Source of the DNA: Chitinophagales bacterium | GTDB lineage: Bacteria > Bacteroidota > Bacteroidia > Chitinophagales > Saprospiraceae | NCBI GenBank assembly: GCA_013299105.1 | Contig: JAAFJY010000023.1 | Span: 1 to 64,000 of the forward strand | Length of the DNA stretch: 64,000 nt | Reading direction: 5' to 3' | Shown here: in pieces, positions 26,864 through 36,009 of the stretch | Numbering within the stretch: position 1 is the stretch's first letter | Layout: the number at the start of each line of letters is the position of its first letter | Program-made: the position numbers and the translations under genes | Notes under the pieces: model-generated | What the model was told of the DNA's origin: nothing | The model's input: only the letters and a program-made list of their open reading frames with translations | Database searches by the model: none

Positions 26864-29800
26864 ATGAAGCTTGCTACCTTGTTTAAGGTGCTGTGCACGG
26901 CATTTATTGTACTGCTGGCCCAGAGTGCTTTTGCTCAGGTAACCTCTTCGGCAATGGCTGGGGTCATCACTGACACCAAAGGCGAAGCCCTGATTGGGGC
27001 CAACATAATTGCCGTTCACCTTCCATCTGGAACTTCCTATGGTACATCTACTGACTTGGACGGTTCTTACCGCATCCAAGGCATGCGCGTAGGCGGACCT
27101 TACAAAGTGACGGTTACTTACACCGGTTTTGCCGAACAAAGCCAGGACAATCTTTTTCTGAGCTTGGGCGCTGCACAAAGTGCTGACTTCAAATTGGCTG
27201 AACAAGCCTTCAATTTGGAAGAAACGGTGGTGTCTGCTGGCAAAGGCTCGATTTTTTCTGACGACAAAACAGGTGCTTCTGCCCAGTTTGGCGTAAAAAC
27301 AATCAACAGCCTGCCTACCATTGGACGTACCATCAACGACATCACCAAGTACAACGCTTACAGCAATGGCCGCTCTTTCGCTGGCCAAGACAGCCGTTTC
27401 AACAACTTCACCATCGACGGTTCGGTGTTCAACAACGGTTTCGGTTTGGGTTCTTCTGCTCAGGCGGGTGGTCGTACTGGTACCTCGGCGATCTCTCTGG
27501 ACGCTTTGGAAGAAGTACAGTTGAACATTGCGCCTTTCGACGTTCGCCAGTCTGGCTTCGTTGGCGCAGGCATCAATGCCGTTACCCGCTCTGGTACCAA
27601 CGAATTTTCGGGCTCGGTTTACACCCTCCTGCGCAATAGCGACAATGCGCTTGCTGCTGGTAAAAAAGCCGATGGCCGCGACCTGCCGCCGGTTAACATC
27701 GACGAAAAAACCTTTGGTTTCCGCCTCGGTGGCCCACTGATCAAAAATAAACTGTTCTTCTTTGTGAACGGTGAGCAATTCAAGAGTTCTACTCCTGCCC
27801 TGACTTGGGGCTTGTCTCGCTCAGGTGCAACTGGCAACGTATCTCGTGTGGCCGCAGCTGACTTGGAAGACCTTTCGAACTTCCTGCGTACCAATTTCAG
27901 CCGCGAACTAGGCCGTTTGGACAACTTCAACAACGAAGGCATCAGTACCAAAGGGATTGTTCGTTTGGACTACAACATCAGCAACAAGCACAAGGCCTCT
28001 TTGCGCTACTCGCACCACGACTCTCAGTCGGACGTAATCATCAGCAACTCGAACTCTTCGAACACTGCTGGTAGCGGTTTCCGTACCAACTCTAACCTAG
28101 CTATTTCTCCTGAGAACACTGGCTACATCATTGAGGACAACACCCGTTCAGTTGCGTTTGAATTGAACTCAATTACTGGCAAGCGTTCTTCGAACAACTT
28201 TATTGCTACTTTCAACAAGCAAATCGAAGACCGCCAGTACAAAACCGACTTGTTCCCTAGTGTGGACATCCTAAAAGACGGCAGTACTTACACCTCGATC
28301 GGTTTCGACCCGTTTACACCGAACAACAGGTTGAACTATAGCACGCTGAACATCACCAACAACTTCAACTTGTCGGCGAAAAAGCACTATTTCACCTTTG
28401 GCGCCGCTTACGAATTCTTCCAGTCGAACAACGTATTCTTCCCTTCTTCAAACGGGGTTTACGTTTACAACTCGATCAGTGACTTCAAAACTGCAGCTTT
28501 GGCTTCCATCAGCAATCCAACCGCGACCACCTCTCCAGTACCAGTTGCGCGTTACAACGCCCGCTTCTCGCTGTTGCCTGACCAAGCTGAACCGCTGCAA
28601 GTATTGCGCGTATCAACCATCAGCGGTTACATTCAGGATGAATTTGATGTGACCAAAAACTTCAAAATCACTGCTGGTGTACGTGGCGATGTGTTCCGTT
28701 ACGACAACGGTACAGCTGAAGACTTCAACAACCCAGTGGTTGCTGGTTTGACTTTCCGTGACGAAAACGGTCAAAACCTGAAAGTAAGCACGGGTAATTT
28801 CCCTCAGCCTGGTTTGATGATTTCTCCACGTATTGGTTTCAACCTCGACGTGAAGGGCAAGAAGAGCACCCAAATCCGTGGTGGTACGGGTATCTTCATC
28901 TCTCGAATTCCCCAGGTATTGGTTTCTAACCAGTTGGGCAACAACGGGGTAAACACCATCCTGATCAACCAGACCAACACAACAGCGTTCCCATTTACTT
29001 TGGATCCAAGCCGTTTCCGTCCAGCCAGCACCAACATCAATACTTTGCCTCCTTACGTAGTAAACGCTTCTGTTGAAGACCTGAAGTATCCTACTATCTG
29101 GAAGAGCAACCTGGCTATTGACCAGAAATTGCCTGGAGGGTTCATTGCAACGATCGAAGGTATCTACAACGACAACCTACAGGCCCTGCGTTACATCGAC
29201 GCCAACCTGAAGCCAGCTGACCGCGACTTCAGTGGCCCTGATACCCGCGACCGCTTCCCAGCTTCGGGTTTGAGTGGTGCAGCTGTGGCTCCGGCCCGTT
29301 TCTTTAATACCGCGATCTCTAACAACTTCGTGCTGACCAACACTACTGAAGGCCACTCTTACTCGTTGACTGGTAAGATTGAGAAACCTGCTTTCAAAGG
29401 TTTCGGTGGTATGTTGGGTTACACCTACTCTCGTGCTTTCGACATCCAATCAGTAGGTTCTACGGTTCAAGCCAACATTCCTACGGTTTTGGGTCAAAAC
29501 TTCCTGACTACCTCGTTTGCGGACAATGACCTGCGTCACCGTTTTGTAGGTTACATCAACTACCGAATCAACTATGGCGGCAAGTGGGGTGGCTCTACCG
29601 AAATTACCCTGGGTGGCATCTCGGCTAGTGGTGGCAACTTCTCTTCCATTTACGGAAACGACTTCAACGGCGATGGTCAGAACAACGACTTGTTGTTCAT
29701 CCCTAACCGTGCAAGTGACCTGACCTTCACCAACGTAGTAGTCGGTACAGGTGCTACTGCCAAAACCTTCACCCCTGACCAGCAGCAGGCTGCCCTTGAA

Positions 29801-30199
29801 GCCCTGATCAGTAGCAACGAGTACCTGAACTCTCGCCGTGGTCAGTACGTAGAGCGCAATGGTGTGTACTTCCCTGGGTTGACCCGATTCGACTTCTCGA
29901 TTGTACAGGAAATTTTTGTCAACGCTGGCAAAAATGGCAAGCGCAATGCCCTGCAGATCCGTGTTGACATCCTGAACGTAGGCAACATGCTGAACAACAA
30001 GTGGGGCGTAGGCTACACTTCGGTTGCTTCACAGCCATTGTCAGTAGCCAGCGTAAGTGCTACTGGAGTTCCAACTTACCGCATGGCTACCCAGACCATC
30101 AACGGTCAGGCTGAATTGATGCGGGATGTATGGCAGAAAAACATCAACATCGACAACGTGTACCAAGGCCAATTGGGCTTGCGTTACACCTTCAACTAA
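26864..30199 (+). CDS. Oar-like TonB-dependent outer-membrane receptor
   Basis: An 1111-aa outer-membrane protein. A signal peptide (to about residue 25, SAFAQ) precedes a carboxypeptidase-regulatory-like domain ([20 protein letters not shown], 31-110), then a plug, then a large barrel. The plug segment with [20 protein letters not shown] is typical of the Oar family rather than of classic siderophore receptors. It ends in LRYTFN, with the terminal aromatic needed for barrel assembly. The substrate is unknown; Oar-type proteins take part in protein export or large-molecule handling in other bacteria. Codons are strongly C-ending (AAC, TTC, GGT), unlike neighbouring genes, suggesting high expression. 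It ends in a strong terminator. Confidence 0.92.
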   Translation: MKLATLFKVLCTAFIVLLAQSAFAQVTSSAMAGVITDTKGEALIGANIIAVHLPSGTSYGTSTDLDGSYRIQGMRVGGPYKVTVTYTGFAEQSQDNLFLSLGAAQSADFKLAEQAFNLEETVVSAGKGSIFSDDKTGASAQFGVKTINSLPTIGRTINDITKYNAYSNGRSFAGQDSRFNNFTIDGSVFNNGFGLGSSAQAGGRTGTSAISLDALEEVQLNIAPFDVRQSGFVGAGINAVTRSGTNEFSGSVYTLLRNSDNALAAGKKADGRDLPPVNIDEKTFGFRLGGPLIKNKLFFFVNGEQFKSSTPALTWGLSRSGATGNVSRVAAADLEDLSNFLRTNFSRELGRLDNFNNEGISTKGIVRLDYNISNKHKASLRYSHHDSQSDVIISNSNSSNTAGSGFRTNSNLAISPENTGYIIEDNTRSVAFELNSITGKRSSNNFIATFNKQIEDRQYKTDLFPSVDILKDGSTYTSIGFDPFTPNNRLNYSTLNITNNFNLSAKKHYFTFGAAYEFFQSNNVFFPSSNGVYVYNSISDFKTAALASISNPTATTSPVPVARYNARFSLLPDQAEPLQVLRVSTISGYIQDEFDVTKNFKITAGVRGDVFRYDNGTAEDFNNPVVAGLTFRDENGQNLKVSTGNFPQPGLMISPRIGFNLDVKGKKSTQIRGGTGIFISRIPQVLVSNQLGNNGVNTILINQTNTTAFPFTLDPSRFRPASTNINTLPPYVVNASVEDLKYPTIWKSNLAIDQKLPGGFIATIEGIYNDNLQALRYIDANLKPADRDFSGPDTRDRFPASGLSGAAVAPARFFNTAISNNFVLTNTTEGHSYSLTGKIEKPAFKGFGGMLGYTYSRAFDIQSVGSTVQANIPTVLGQNFLTTSFADNDLRHRFVGYINYRINYGGKWGGSTEITLGGISASGGNFSSIYGNDFNGDGQNNDLLFIPNRASDLTFTNVVVGTGATAKTFTPDQQQAALEALISSNEYLNSRRGQYVERNGVYFPGLTRFDFSIVQEIFVNAGKNGKRNALQIRVDILNVGNMLNNKWGVGYTSVASQPLSVASVSATGVPTYRMATQTINGQAELMRDVWQKNINIDNVYQGQLGLRYTFN

Positions 30200-30235
30200 T
30201 TTTCTCTAAGAATTTAGTAGATTGTTCATAATGGC

Positions 30236-30265
30236 AAAGGCCACTTCCGCAAGGAGGTGGCCTTT
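30236..30265 (+). terminator. Terminator of the Oar-like receptor gene
   Basis: AAAGGCCACTTCC-GCAA-GGAGGTGGCCTTT forms a 13-pair stem with one G-T mismatch, followed by TGTTGTT. It lies 37 bp past the stop codon. Confidence 0.8.
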
Positions 30266-30334
30266 GTTGTTAGGGGGCAAACAAAAAATAAAATACCCAA
30301 ATCCACTACGCTTTGACACCATTCAGGTTTCCTC

Positions 30335-30366
30335 TTTTCAACATTTCAACCCTTCAACATTTCAAC
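30335..30366. repeat. TTCAAC short-period repeat (family R3)
   Basis: TTCAACATTTCAACCCTTC followed by AACATTTCAAC. It lies in the 532-bp gap between the Oar-like receptor and the Rpn-like gene. Beyond the terminator and this repeat I see only a weak ACCCGC...GCGGGT inverted repeat near 30561-30600 in that gap. Confidence 0.55.
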
Positions 30367-30731
30367 TAGGGTAGGGTTTTGGTGGAACCTAAAACATGCT
30401 TCTTGGGTATGTTTTTATTTAGAAACTCCCTTATAGCTTATCACGCTGGTGTTTTGTTGATCAAAAGCTTGTTGTTATTTGCAAAATAGGTATCTTGTGA
30501 TAGTGGATACAGGCTTGAAAAGCGATTATAATCGTTTAGCTTGGTGTACAAAGCGGAAATACCCGCAACTAAGGAGGGCATTAAACACGCAATGCGGGTT
30601 TTGGATAGTCGTTAGCTGCGGTAGTACAATTGTTCGAGGTGACCATATCCAACAAAATAAAAAGTAAAAAAAGAACCAAAATCTCCCCAAAATAGTTTAC
30701 CTTGCGATAAAAATCAAACAAAAAATCAGGG

Positions 30732-31643
30732 ATGATCATCGCCAACCCACTATATGATGTAGTGTTCAAATATCTGCTGGAGGATGTGGAAATTGCTCGG
30801 GAGTTGTTGTCCACTATCTTGGGGGAGGAGGTGCAAAGTGTGGAAGTAAAGCCGCAAGAAACCTCCACGGAAACGAGTGGAGACATCCGCATTTTGCGTT
30901 TTGATTTCAAGGCAGTGATCAAAAAGCCGAACGGTGAGATCAGCAAAGTGCTCATCGAGTTGCAAAAGGCCAAAAAAGCCTTTGATGTGATGCGCTTTAG
31001 GCGCTATTTGGGCGACAATTACCGCAAAGAAGACGATGTACTCAATAACAAAGGTGAGTTAGAAAAACTCCCATTGCCCATTATCACGATCTACTTTTTA
31101 GGATTTCCATTGAACAGCATTCAGTCGGGAGTGGTAAAAATCAATCGAGAGTATCGGGATGTTGTAACTCAGGAAATTCTGGACATCAAAGAGGATTTCG
31201 TCGAGTTGTTGACCCACGATTCTTATTTAATTCAAGTGCGTAAGCTAGCTAAAGCAGCTCGCAACAAACTGGAGCGGGTATTGCATATTTTTAGCCCGAT
31301 TTATCAAAGTACAAAGGATAAGCATCAACTGGATTTTCAGGGAGATACGGATGATCCCTTGGTCAAAAAAATGTTAGATCGTTTGGGGAGAGCTATTGCC
31401 AGCGAAGAAATTCGGGACTTGATGGATGTCGAGGATGAACTGGATAGAATTTTTGATCGAGAGATGAAAAAAAAGGATGAAATCATCGCAGAGAAGGAAG
31501 AGATCATCGCAGAAAAGGAAGAGATCATCGCAGAAAAGGATAAGTTACTGATCGAGGAGAAGAAACGCGCAGAAGAAGAAATTCAAAAGAACCTTGAATT
31601 GCAAAGGCAAATAGAAGAGTTAAAAAAGCAAATCAAGCCGTGA
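30732..31643 (+). CDS. Rpn/PD-(D/E)XK nuclease-family protein with C-terminal coiled coil
   Basis: A 303-aa protein of the family often annotated as PD-(D/E)XK nuclease-family transposase (Rpn-related). The N-terminal motif NPLYDVVFKYLLED is the family opening. LRFDFKAVI (near residue 57) followed by VLIELQKAKK (near 77) supply the D and ExQ/K of the nuclease core. Residues 245-303 form a charged coiled coil built from heptads EIIAEKE repeated three times, encoded by a 21-bp tandem DNA repeat. E. coli Rpn proteins make DNA breaks and promote RecA-independent recombination; the function here is inferred only. It has no inverted repeats or partner genes, so it is not an intact insertion sequence. 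Confidence 0.85.
   Translation: MIIANPLYDVVFKYLLEDVEIARELLSTILGEEVQSVEVKPQETSTETSGDIRILRFDFKAVIKKPNGEISKVLIELQKAKKAFDVMRFRRYLGDNYRKEDDVLNNKGELEKLPLPIITIYFLGFPLNSIQSGVVKINREYRDVVTQEILDIKEDFVELLTHDSYLIQVRKLAKAARNKLERVLHIFSPIYQSTKDKHQLDFQGDTDDPLVKKMLDRLGRAIASEEIRDLMDVEDELDRIFDREMKKKDEIIAEKEEIIAEKEEIIAEKDKLLIEEKKRAEEEIQKNLELQRQIEELKKQIKP
31476..31538 (+). repeat. 21-bp in-frame tandem repeat, three units
   Basis: Units of the form GA(A/T)GA(A/G)ATCATCGCAGA(A/G)AAG; the second and third are identical. Each codes one seven-residue heptad of the coiled coil, so gain or loss of units would lengthen or shorten the coil without changing frame. Confidence 0.85.
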
Positions 31644-31879
31644 AAACAGAGAACAATCGTCCCTCCTCCCAGAACTACCAATAGCCGCCCAGACCTCCCG
31701 TGGCAAATCCCATTCCCCCCTTATACCAGCCACTTATCACCGAGTAGCATTACAGCCCTCTCTCTCCAAATGGTCGGATGAACACAGTCTTGATTTATCA
31801 AACCCTGCAATACACAACCTGGCTTACAAATGGCCAAGGCCATAGGCCAGGCATTCGCTCATGATAGACTGGAATTTAC

Positions 31880-32662
31880 TCACTCCCCCTTAAACTCCGC
31901 CTTCCTCTTTTCGATAAATGCAGAAGCACCCTCCTTGAAATCAGCAGTATTGGAACACACCCCAAATGCATTCAACTCGGCTTCGTACCCATCAAAACCA
32001 TCTTCAAAGTAAGCATTTACCGCTTCAATCACCTTGCTCACGGCGATTGGGGCCTTGGCAGCAATTTTTTCGATCATCGCAATTGCCGCATTTAAGGCCT
32101 CACCTACTGGCACCACATGATTCGCCAAACCAAGGCGATGGGCTTCCTGGGCATCGATCAAGTCACCAGTTAGTGACAATTCAATCGACTTGGCTTTACC
32201 CACCAGTTGAGTCAGGCGCTGGGTGCCGCCATAACCAGGAATGATTCCCAGGTTCACTTCCGGTTGGCCAAACTTGGCATTTTCAGCCGCAATCCTCATG
32301 TGACAGGCCATCGCCAGTTCACAGCCCCCGCCCAAAGCAAAGCCATTCACTGCGGCAATGACCGGAAATTTGCAGCGCTCGATCAGAAAAAAGGTTTCCT
32401 GACCAAATTGTGCCATCTCACGGCCTTTTTCACCTCCCAAATCCAGAAACTCCTTGATGTCGGCACCCGCTACGAAGGCCTTTTCACCAGCACCTGTCAG
32501 GATAATGCCTTTCAAATGACCTCGCTTGGGAATGTCCTCGCCGAACAGGTGGCGAAGTTCCAACATGGTTTGGCGATTGAGCGCATTGAGGGCTTTTTCG
32601 CGGTTAAAGGTGACGATCAGGATCAGGTTTTCCTCGCTGAGGAGCAGGTTTTCGTAAGTCAT
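31880..32662 (-). CDS. Enoyl-CoA hydratase/isomerase (crotonase family)
   Basis: A 260-aa crotonase that probably hydrates trans-2-enoyl-CoA in fatty acid or acyl-CoA breakdown. The oxyanion-hole segment KAFVAGADIKEF is near residue 61, GFALGGGCELAMACH near 107 holds the first catalytic Glu, and PEVNLGIIPGYGGTQRL near 134 the second Glu. Both Glu residues are present, so hydratase activity is likely. Its start is 28 bp after the Old Yellow Enzyme stop, suggesting co-transcription. Specific substrate chain length cannot be told from sequence. Confidence 0.92.
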   Translation of the reverse strand: MTYENLLLSEENLILIVTFNREKALNALNRQTMLELRHLFGEDIPKRGHLKGIILTGAGEKAFVAGADIKEFLDLGGEKGREMAQFGQETFFLIERCKFPVIAAVNGFALGGGCELAMACHMRIAAENAKFGQPEVNLGIIPGYGGTQRLTQLVGKAKSIELSLTGDLIDAQEAHRLGLANHVVPVGEALNAAIAMIEKIAAKAPIAVSKVIEAVNAYFEDGFDGYEAELNAFGVCSNTADFKEGASAFIEKRKAEFKGE

Positions 32663-32690
32663 TTTGATAAGAGTTTAGGAGTTGAGTGGT

Positions 32691-33776
32691 TTAGGAATTG
32701 AGGTCGGCATAGGCCTGGTAATCTACATAACCCCGTTCGTCGCCGCCATAATAGGTACGGCGGTCGCCTTCGCTGAGGGGCAAGCCCAGGCGAAAACGCT
32801 CGACTAGGTCAGGATTGGCAATGTACAACTGTCCAAAAGCGATCAGGTCGGCATGATTTTGCTCCAGCATGAGCTCAGCTTTTTCCTGGTTCAAGCCCCC
32901 GTTGCCGATGATCGTACCATGATACAAAGGTCGGAAATACTCGGCTACCTGGTAAATGAAGTTGGGATTCTCGTGTTCTTTGACCGTAGGCTCCATCAAT
33001 GACAGGTAAGCCAGGTTCAGGTCATTGAGTTTTTGCACCAGATAAGTGTACAAAGCGGGCGGATCGGAATCCAAAACGTCGTTGTAAATATTGCTCGGTG
33101 CCAGGCGAATACCCACACGATGAGAGGGCCATACCTTGCACAGGGCTTCCATGATTTCGAGTACAAACCGACTGCGGTTTTCGACGCTGCCACCATATTC
33201 GTCGGTACGCTGATTGGATTGGTCACTCAAAAACTGGTTGGGCAAATAGCCGAAAGCAGCATGGAGCTCAACCCCGTCAAAACCAGCGGCTTTAGCATAT
33301 TCCGCAGCCATTTTGTATTGTTGTAAAATGGCTTTGATCTCCGAAATTTCGAGTGCTTTGGGTACTACATGGTCCTTCATACCATTTGGCGTGAAGGCTT
33401 TTCCTTTGGCCGCAATCGCGGAGGGCGCTACTGAGTCCCGGCCACCAATGTTATCGGGGTGCGAAACCCGGCCTCCATGCCAGAGCTGCAAAAAAATCAA
33501 TCCACCCCGGTCGTGAACGGCTTGGGTAACTTTTTGCCAGCCCTCCACCTGTTCTTCGGCATAAACTCCTGGGGTAAAAGGGCCACCAATACCCCCTTGG
33601 TCAATATTGGTTGCTTCGGCAACGATCAAGCCTGCCGTTGCGCGTTGGGCATAGTACAAGGCATTGAGCTCCGATGGGATGGTATTCGGTGTACGGCTGC
33701 GGGTCATGGGGGCCATGACAACCCGGTTTTTCAGTTCGAGGTCGCCCAAAGTGTATGGGCTGAGCAAGTAGTTCAT
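32691..33776 (-). CDS. Old Yellow Enzyme family alkene reductase
   Basis: A 361-aa FMN-dependent ene-reductase (TIM barrel) that reduces activated C=C bonds with NAD(P)H. Recognised by LKNRVVMAPMTRSR (FMN-binding), IFLQLWHGGRVSHP, and the active-site segment ELHAAFGYLPNQFLSD followed by QRTDEYGGS. In most relatives the His is followed three residues later by Asn or His (HxxN/HxxH), which together bind the substrate carbonyl. Here that residue is Phe, confirmed as TTC on the minus strand, while the proton-donor Tyr is kept. This may change substrate choice. It pairs with the downstream enoyl-CoA hydratase gene. Confidence 0.92.
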   Translation of the reverse strand: MNYLLSPYTLGDLELKNRVVMAPMTRSRTPNTIPSELNALYYAQRATAGLIVAEATNIDQGGIGGPFTPGVYAEEQVEGWQKVTQAVHDRGGLIFLQLWHGGRVSHPDNIGGRDSVAPSAIAAKGKAFTPNGMKDHVVPKALEISEIKAILQQYKMAAEYAKAAGFDGVELHAAFGYLPNQFLSDQSNQRTDEYGGSVENRSRFVLEIMEALCKVWPSHRVGIRLAPSNIYNDVLDSDPPALYTYLVQKLNDLNLAYLSLMEPTVKEHENPNFIYQVAEYFRPLYHGTIIGNGGLNQEKAELMLEQNHADLIAFGQLYIANPDLVERFRLGLPLSEGDRRTYYGGDERGYVDYQAYADLNS

Positions 33777-33851
33777 TTGTTTTTTATAAACGATTTAGGG
33801 GTAACAAAAAATCAAGTTGTATGCGTTGATTTTGAACTGGTGAATCAAAGT

Positions 33852-33936
33852 CACGGTCAAAATCATGCTAGAAATCCGTGAAAATCAGTTTTATCCGTTT
33901 CATCCGTGTTCTACCTAGCCTCGCAAAGCGGGGCAA
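33852..33936. repeat. CCTCGC / ACACGGAT dispersed repeat (family R2), copy 4
   Basis: CACGGTCAAAATCATGCTAG, AAATCCGTGAAAATCAG, TTTCATCCGTGTTC and GCCTCGCAAAGCGGGGC in that order. The centre is nearly identical to the copy next to murG. It lies between the symporter and the Old Yellow Enzyme gene. Confidence 0.65.
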
Positions 33937-33962
33937 AGTATTGCCACATAAATCAGTGGCTC

Positions 33963-35753
33963 CTAAGGGAAATAAAACAGCAAAAACACCACGATGGCGT
34001 TTACCAATCCCGCATAAAAACGGCTTTCATTCCACCAGGCATGGCCACTAGACCGCATTCGTATCCCCCAAAGCCAAACGCCCAGGGTAAACAAAGCGCC
34101 CAGAAAAGCAGCTACACGATGAGGACAAATCCCCTGATAAACCATTCCGAACAAGAACAACTGAAGGGCAAAAAAGATCAAAATTAAACGCCAAGGCGGC
34201 GCAGGGGCCAGGCTATCGGCTTCCACCGCTTTTTGATCAGGAAAAATGCGACTTACCAGCACATGTACTAGGGTCGTAAATACCGCCGTGAGCAGTACCC
34301 GGTGCATAAAGTTGAGTTTTTCACCCCACCAAGACTGCCAGGCCGGATCGATGCCCAATTGAGTATTGTAGAAGTTTTCAACCCAAAAAGCAAACAAAGG
34401 CGCGAGCACCAAGGCCGCAATGGCCCCGCGTGAAGAAGCTTTTTTCCACCAAATGCCCAATAAAAAAGACACCACAATGCCTTGGGTAAAATAGCCGCCC
34501 CAATTGGAGATTTTGAGGAAGAAATTGCTATTGGGGTCAGGTGAGGCAAATATCTGAATGGCCAAAAACGCGGTGATGATGACCATCAACACGATGGTGA
34601 GACGCGCAATCCTAATGATTTGCTTTTCACTGGCTTGTGGATTGACGTATTTTTGATAAACATCCACTGTAGTCAAGGTCGTAGCCCCATTGAGCATGGA
34701 GTCGATAGAGCTGAAGGTGGCAATACACAAACCCGCGAGGATAAAACCGATCAAACCTTTGCCCGCAGGCACTACCACTTTGATCAATTGTAAAAAAGCC
34801 GTGTCATTGATTACCTCTACCTCAGGCAAGCGGATTTTGAACAAATAAGCCGCCGCAATGCCCGTAGCAATTGAGAAAAACGGGATGCTCAGTTTGAGAA
34901 AAGCAGCCGCTAAAATCCCCTTTTTGGCCTCTTCATCCGAGCGGGCGGCCAGGGTTCTTTGCACCAGGTATTGGTTGTTGCAATAGTAAAACAAGTGCAG
35001 GATCATCAGGCCAGAAAACACCCCGGTCCAAGGCAAATTGGGGTGATTGCTGGGCAAGTAAAGGTGCATTTTTTGCTGCGCCAAAGGTTGCGCTGCGTCC
35101 AAAGCCAACATACCCGCGAAACCCTTGATTTCAGGTTGAGAAAAAGTCAAAATGGCGACGGTAATACCCGCCAGCAGCATCATGACCGATTGCAGGTTGT
35201 CGGTGGCCACAATCGAGTTCAAGCCCCCAAAAATGGTATAGCTGCAAGTGATCAAACACATGAGCAAGATGCCTTGCAGGTAAGTAATTTCCAACTGCGT
35301 ACCATCCAGCAAAAACACCAAGGTCTTGCTGCCAATGTAGAAGCCCCCCACCAACTGCACGGTGATCAAAGTGATCATGAGTACTGTATACAAAAGGCGG
35401 GCCGTAGCATTGTACCGAAATTCCAGGTACTGCGAAAGGGTGAACACGTTGAGCTTGCGGTAAAGCGGCACAAACACGTAGCAGAGCAGCAAGACCCCGC
35501 CCAAGGCCAAAATCTCGTAATGCGCCTGTGCAAAGCCCACCGAAAAGCCCACTCCCATCATGCCGATGAGGTGAAAAGAGTTGATATTGGTACCAAAAAT
35601 TGAGCCCGCTACCTGCCACCAACGCAAGGATTTACCAGCCAAAAAATAATCTTCGCTGTTGGCTTTTTTGCCAAAAATGATGCCCGTAAGTGGCATCAAG
35701 GCCACCAGGCCGACCAGCAAGACCAGGTCAAGGGTACTTAGGTTGTTGAGCAT
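33963..35753 (-). CDS. Sodium:solute symporter (SSS family)
   Basis: A 596-aa polytopic inner-membrane protein with about 14 hydrophobic segments. Residues 12-75 show the SSS opening (a helix, then FGKKANSEDYFLAGKSLRWW and SIFGTNINSFHLIG), and VFTLSQYLEFRY near 103 is the family signature. It should drive uptake of a small organic solute (sugar, amino acid or similar) with sodium. The substrate cannot be told. It lies between the SsuD-like monooxygenase and the ene-reductase on the same strand, so it may import a substrate for one of them. Confidence 0.92.
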   Translation of the reverse strand: MLNNLSTLDLVLLVGLVALMPLTGIIFGKKANSEDYFLAGKSLRWWQVAGSIFGTNINSFHLIGMMGVGFSVGFAQAHYEILALGGVLLLCYVFVPLYRKLNVFTLSQYLEFRYNATARLLYTVLMITLITVQLVGGFYIGSKTLVFLLDGTQLEITYLQGILLMCLITCSYTIFGGLNSIVATDNLQSVMMLLAGITVAILTFSQPEIKGFAGMLALDAAQPLAQQKMHLYLPSNHPNLPWTGVFSGLMILHLFYYCNNQYLVQRTLAARSDEEAKKGILAAAFLKLSIPFFSIATGIAAAYLFKIRLPEVEVINDTAFLQLIKVVVPAGKGLIGFILAGLCIATFSSIDSMLNGATTLTTVDVYQKYVNPQASEKQIIRIARLTIVLMVIITAFLAIQIFASPDPNSNFFLKISNWGGYFTQGIVVSFLLGIWWKKASSRGAIAALVLAPLFAFWVENFYNTQLGIDPAWQSWWGEKLNFMHRVLLTAVFTTLVHVLVSRIFPDQKAVEADSLAPAPPWRLILIFFALQLFLFGMVYQGICPHRVAAFLGALFTLGVWLWGIRMRSSGHAWWNESRFYAGLVNAIVVFLLFYFP

Positions 35754-35784
35754 TTGCAGGTTTGAGGACGTGGACTAAATTCTT

Positions 35785-35920
35785 TTGACATACTACAGAC
35801 GATACGACTTTAGTTATGAATTATGAGTTATGGGTTATGAGTGTGGGCTCGCTGGGAAGAATTGAGTTTTCCTAAGCACTCGTTTATACGATTCAACATC
35901 TTTGAATCAAACTGCATCAG
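35785..35920 (+). repeat. GGCTCGCTGG dispersed repeat (family R4), copy 3
   Basis: TTTTGACATACTACAGAC, a run of TTATGA/GTTATG units, GGGCTCGCTGGGAAGAATTG and CACTCGTTTATACGATTC in the family order. It lies upstream of the symporter gene. Confidence 0.6.
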
Positions 35921-35966
35921 TCCAAATACAAAAATGATGCAGTCGAAAATCTTCAATCGAAGCCCA

Positions 35967-36005
35967 ACTTTTCAACCCTTCAACATTTCCACTCTTCAAC
36001 TTCTC
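35967..36005. repeat. TTCAAC short-period repeat (family R3)
   Basis: TTTTCAACCCTTCAACATTT followed by CCACTCTTCAACTTC, directly downstream of the SsuD-like gene stop. Confidence 0.5.
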
Positions 36006-36009
36006 CCCA

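Noticed and set aside
26768-27778. 336-aa open frame on the minus strand inside the Oar-like receptor gene
   Set aside because: Antisense shadow of a strongly codon-biased gene; composition unlike a real protein and no motif.
30561-30600. ACCCGC...GCGGGT inverted repeat as a terminator or riboswitch
   Set aside because: Only six pairs with a ~28-nt loop and no nearby gene on a fitting strand; too weak to call.
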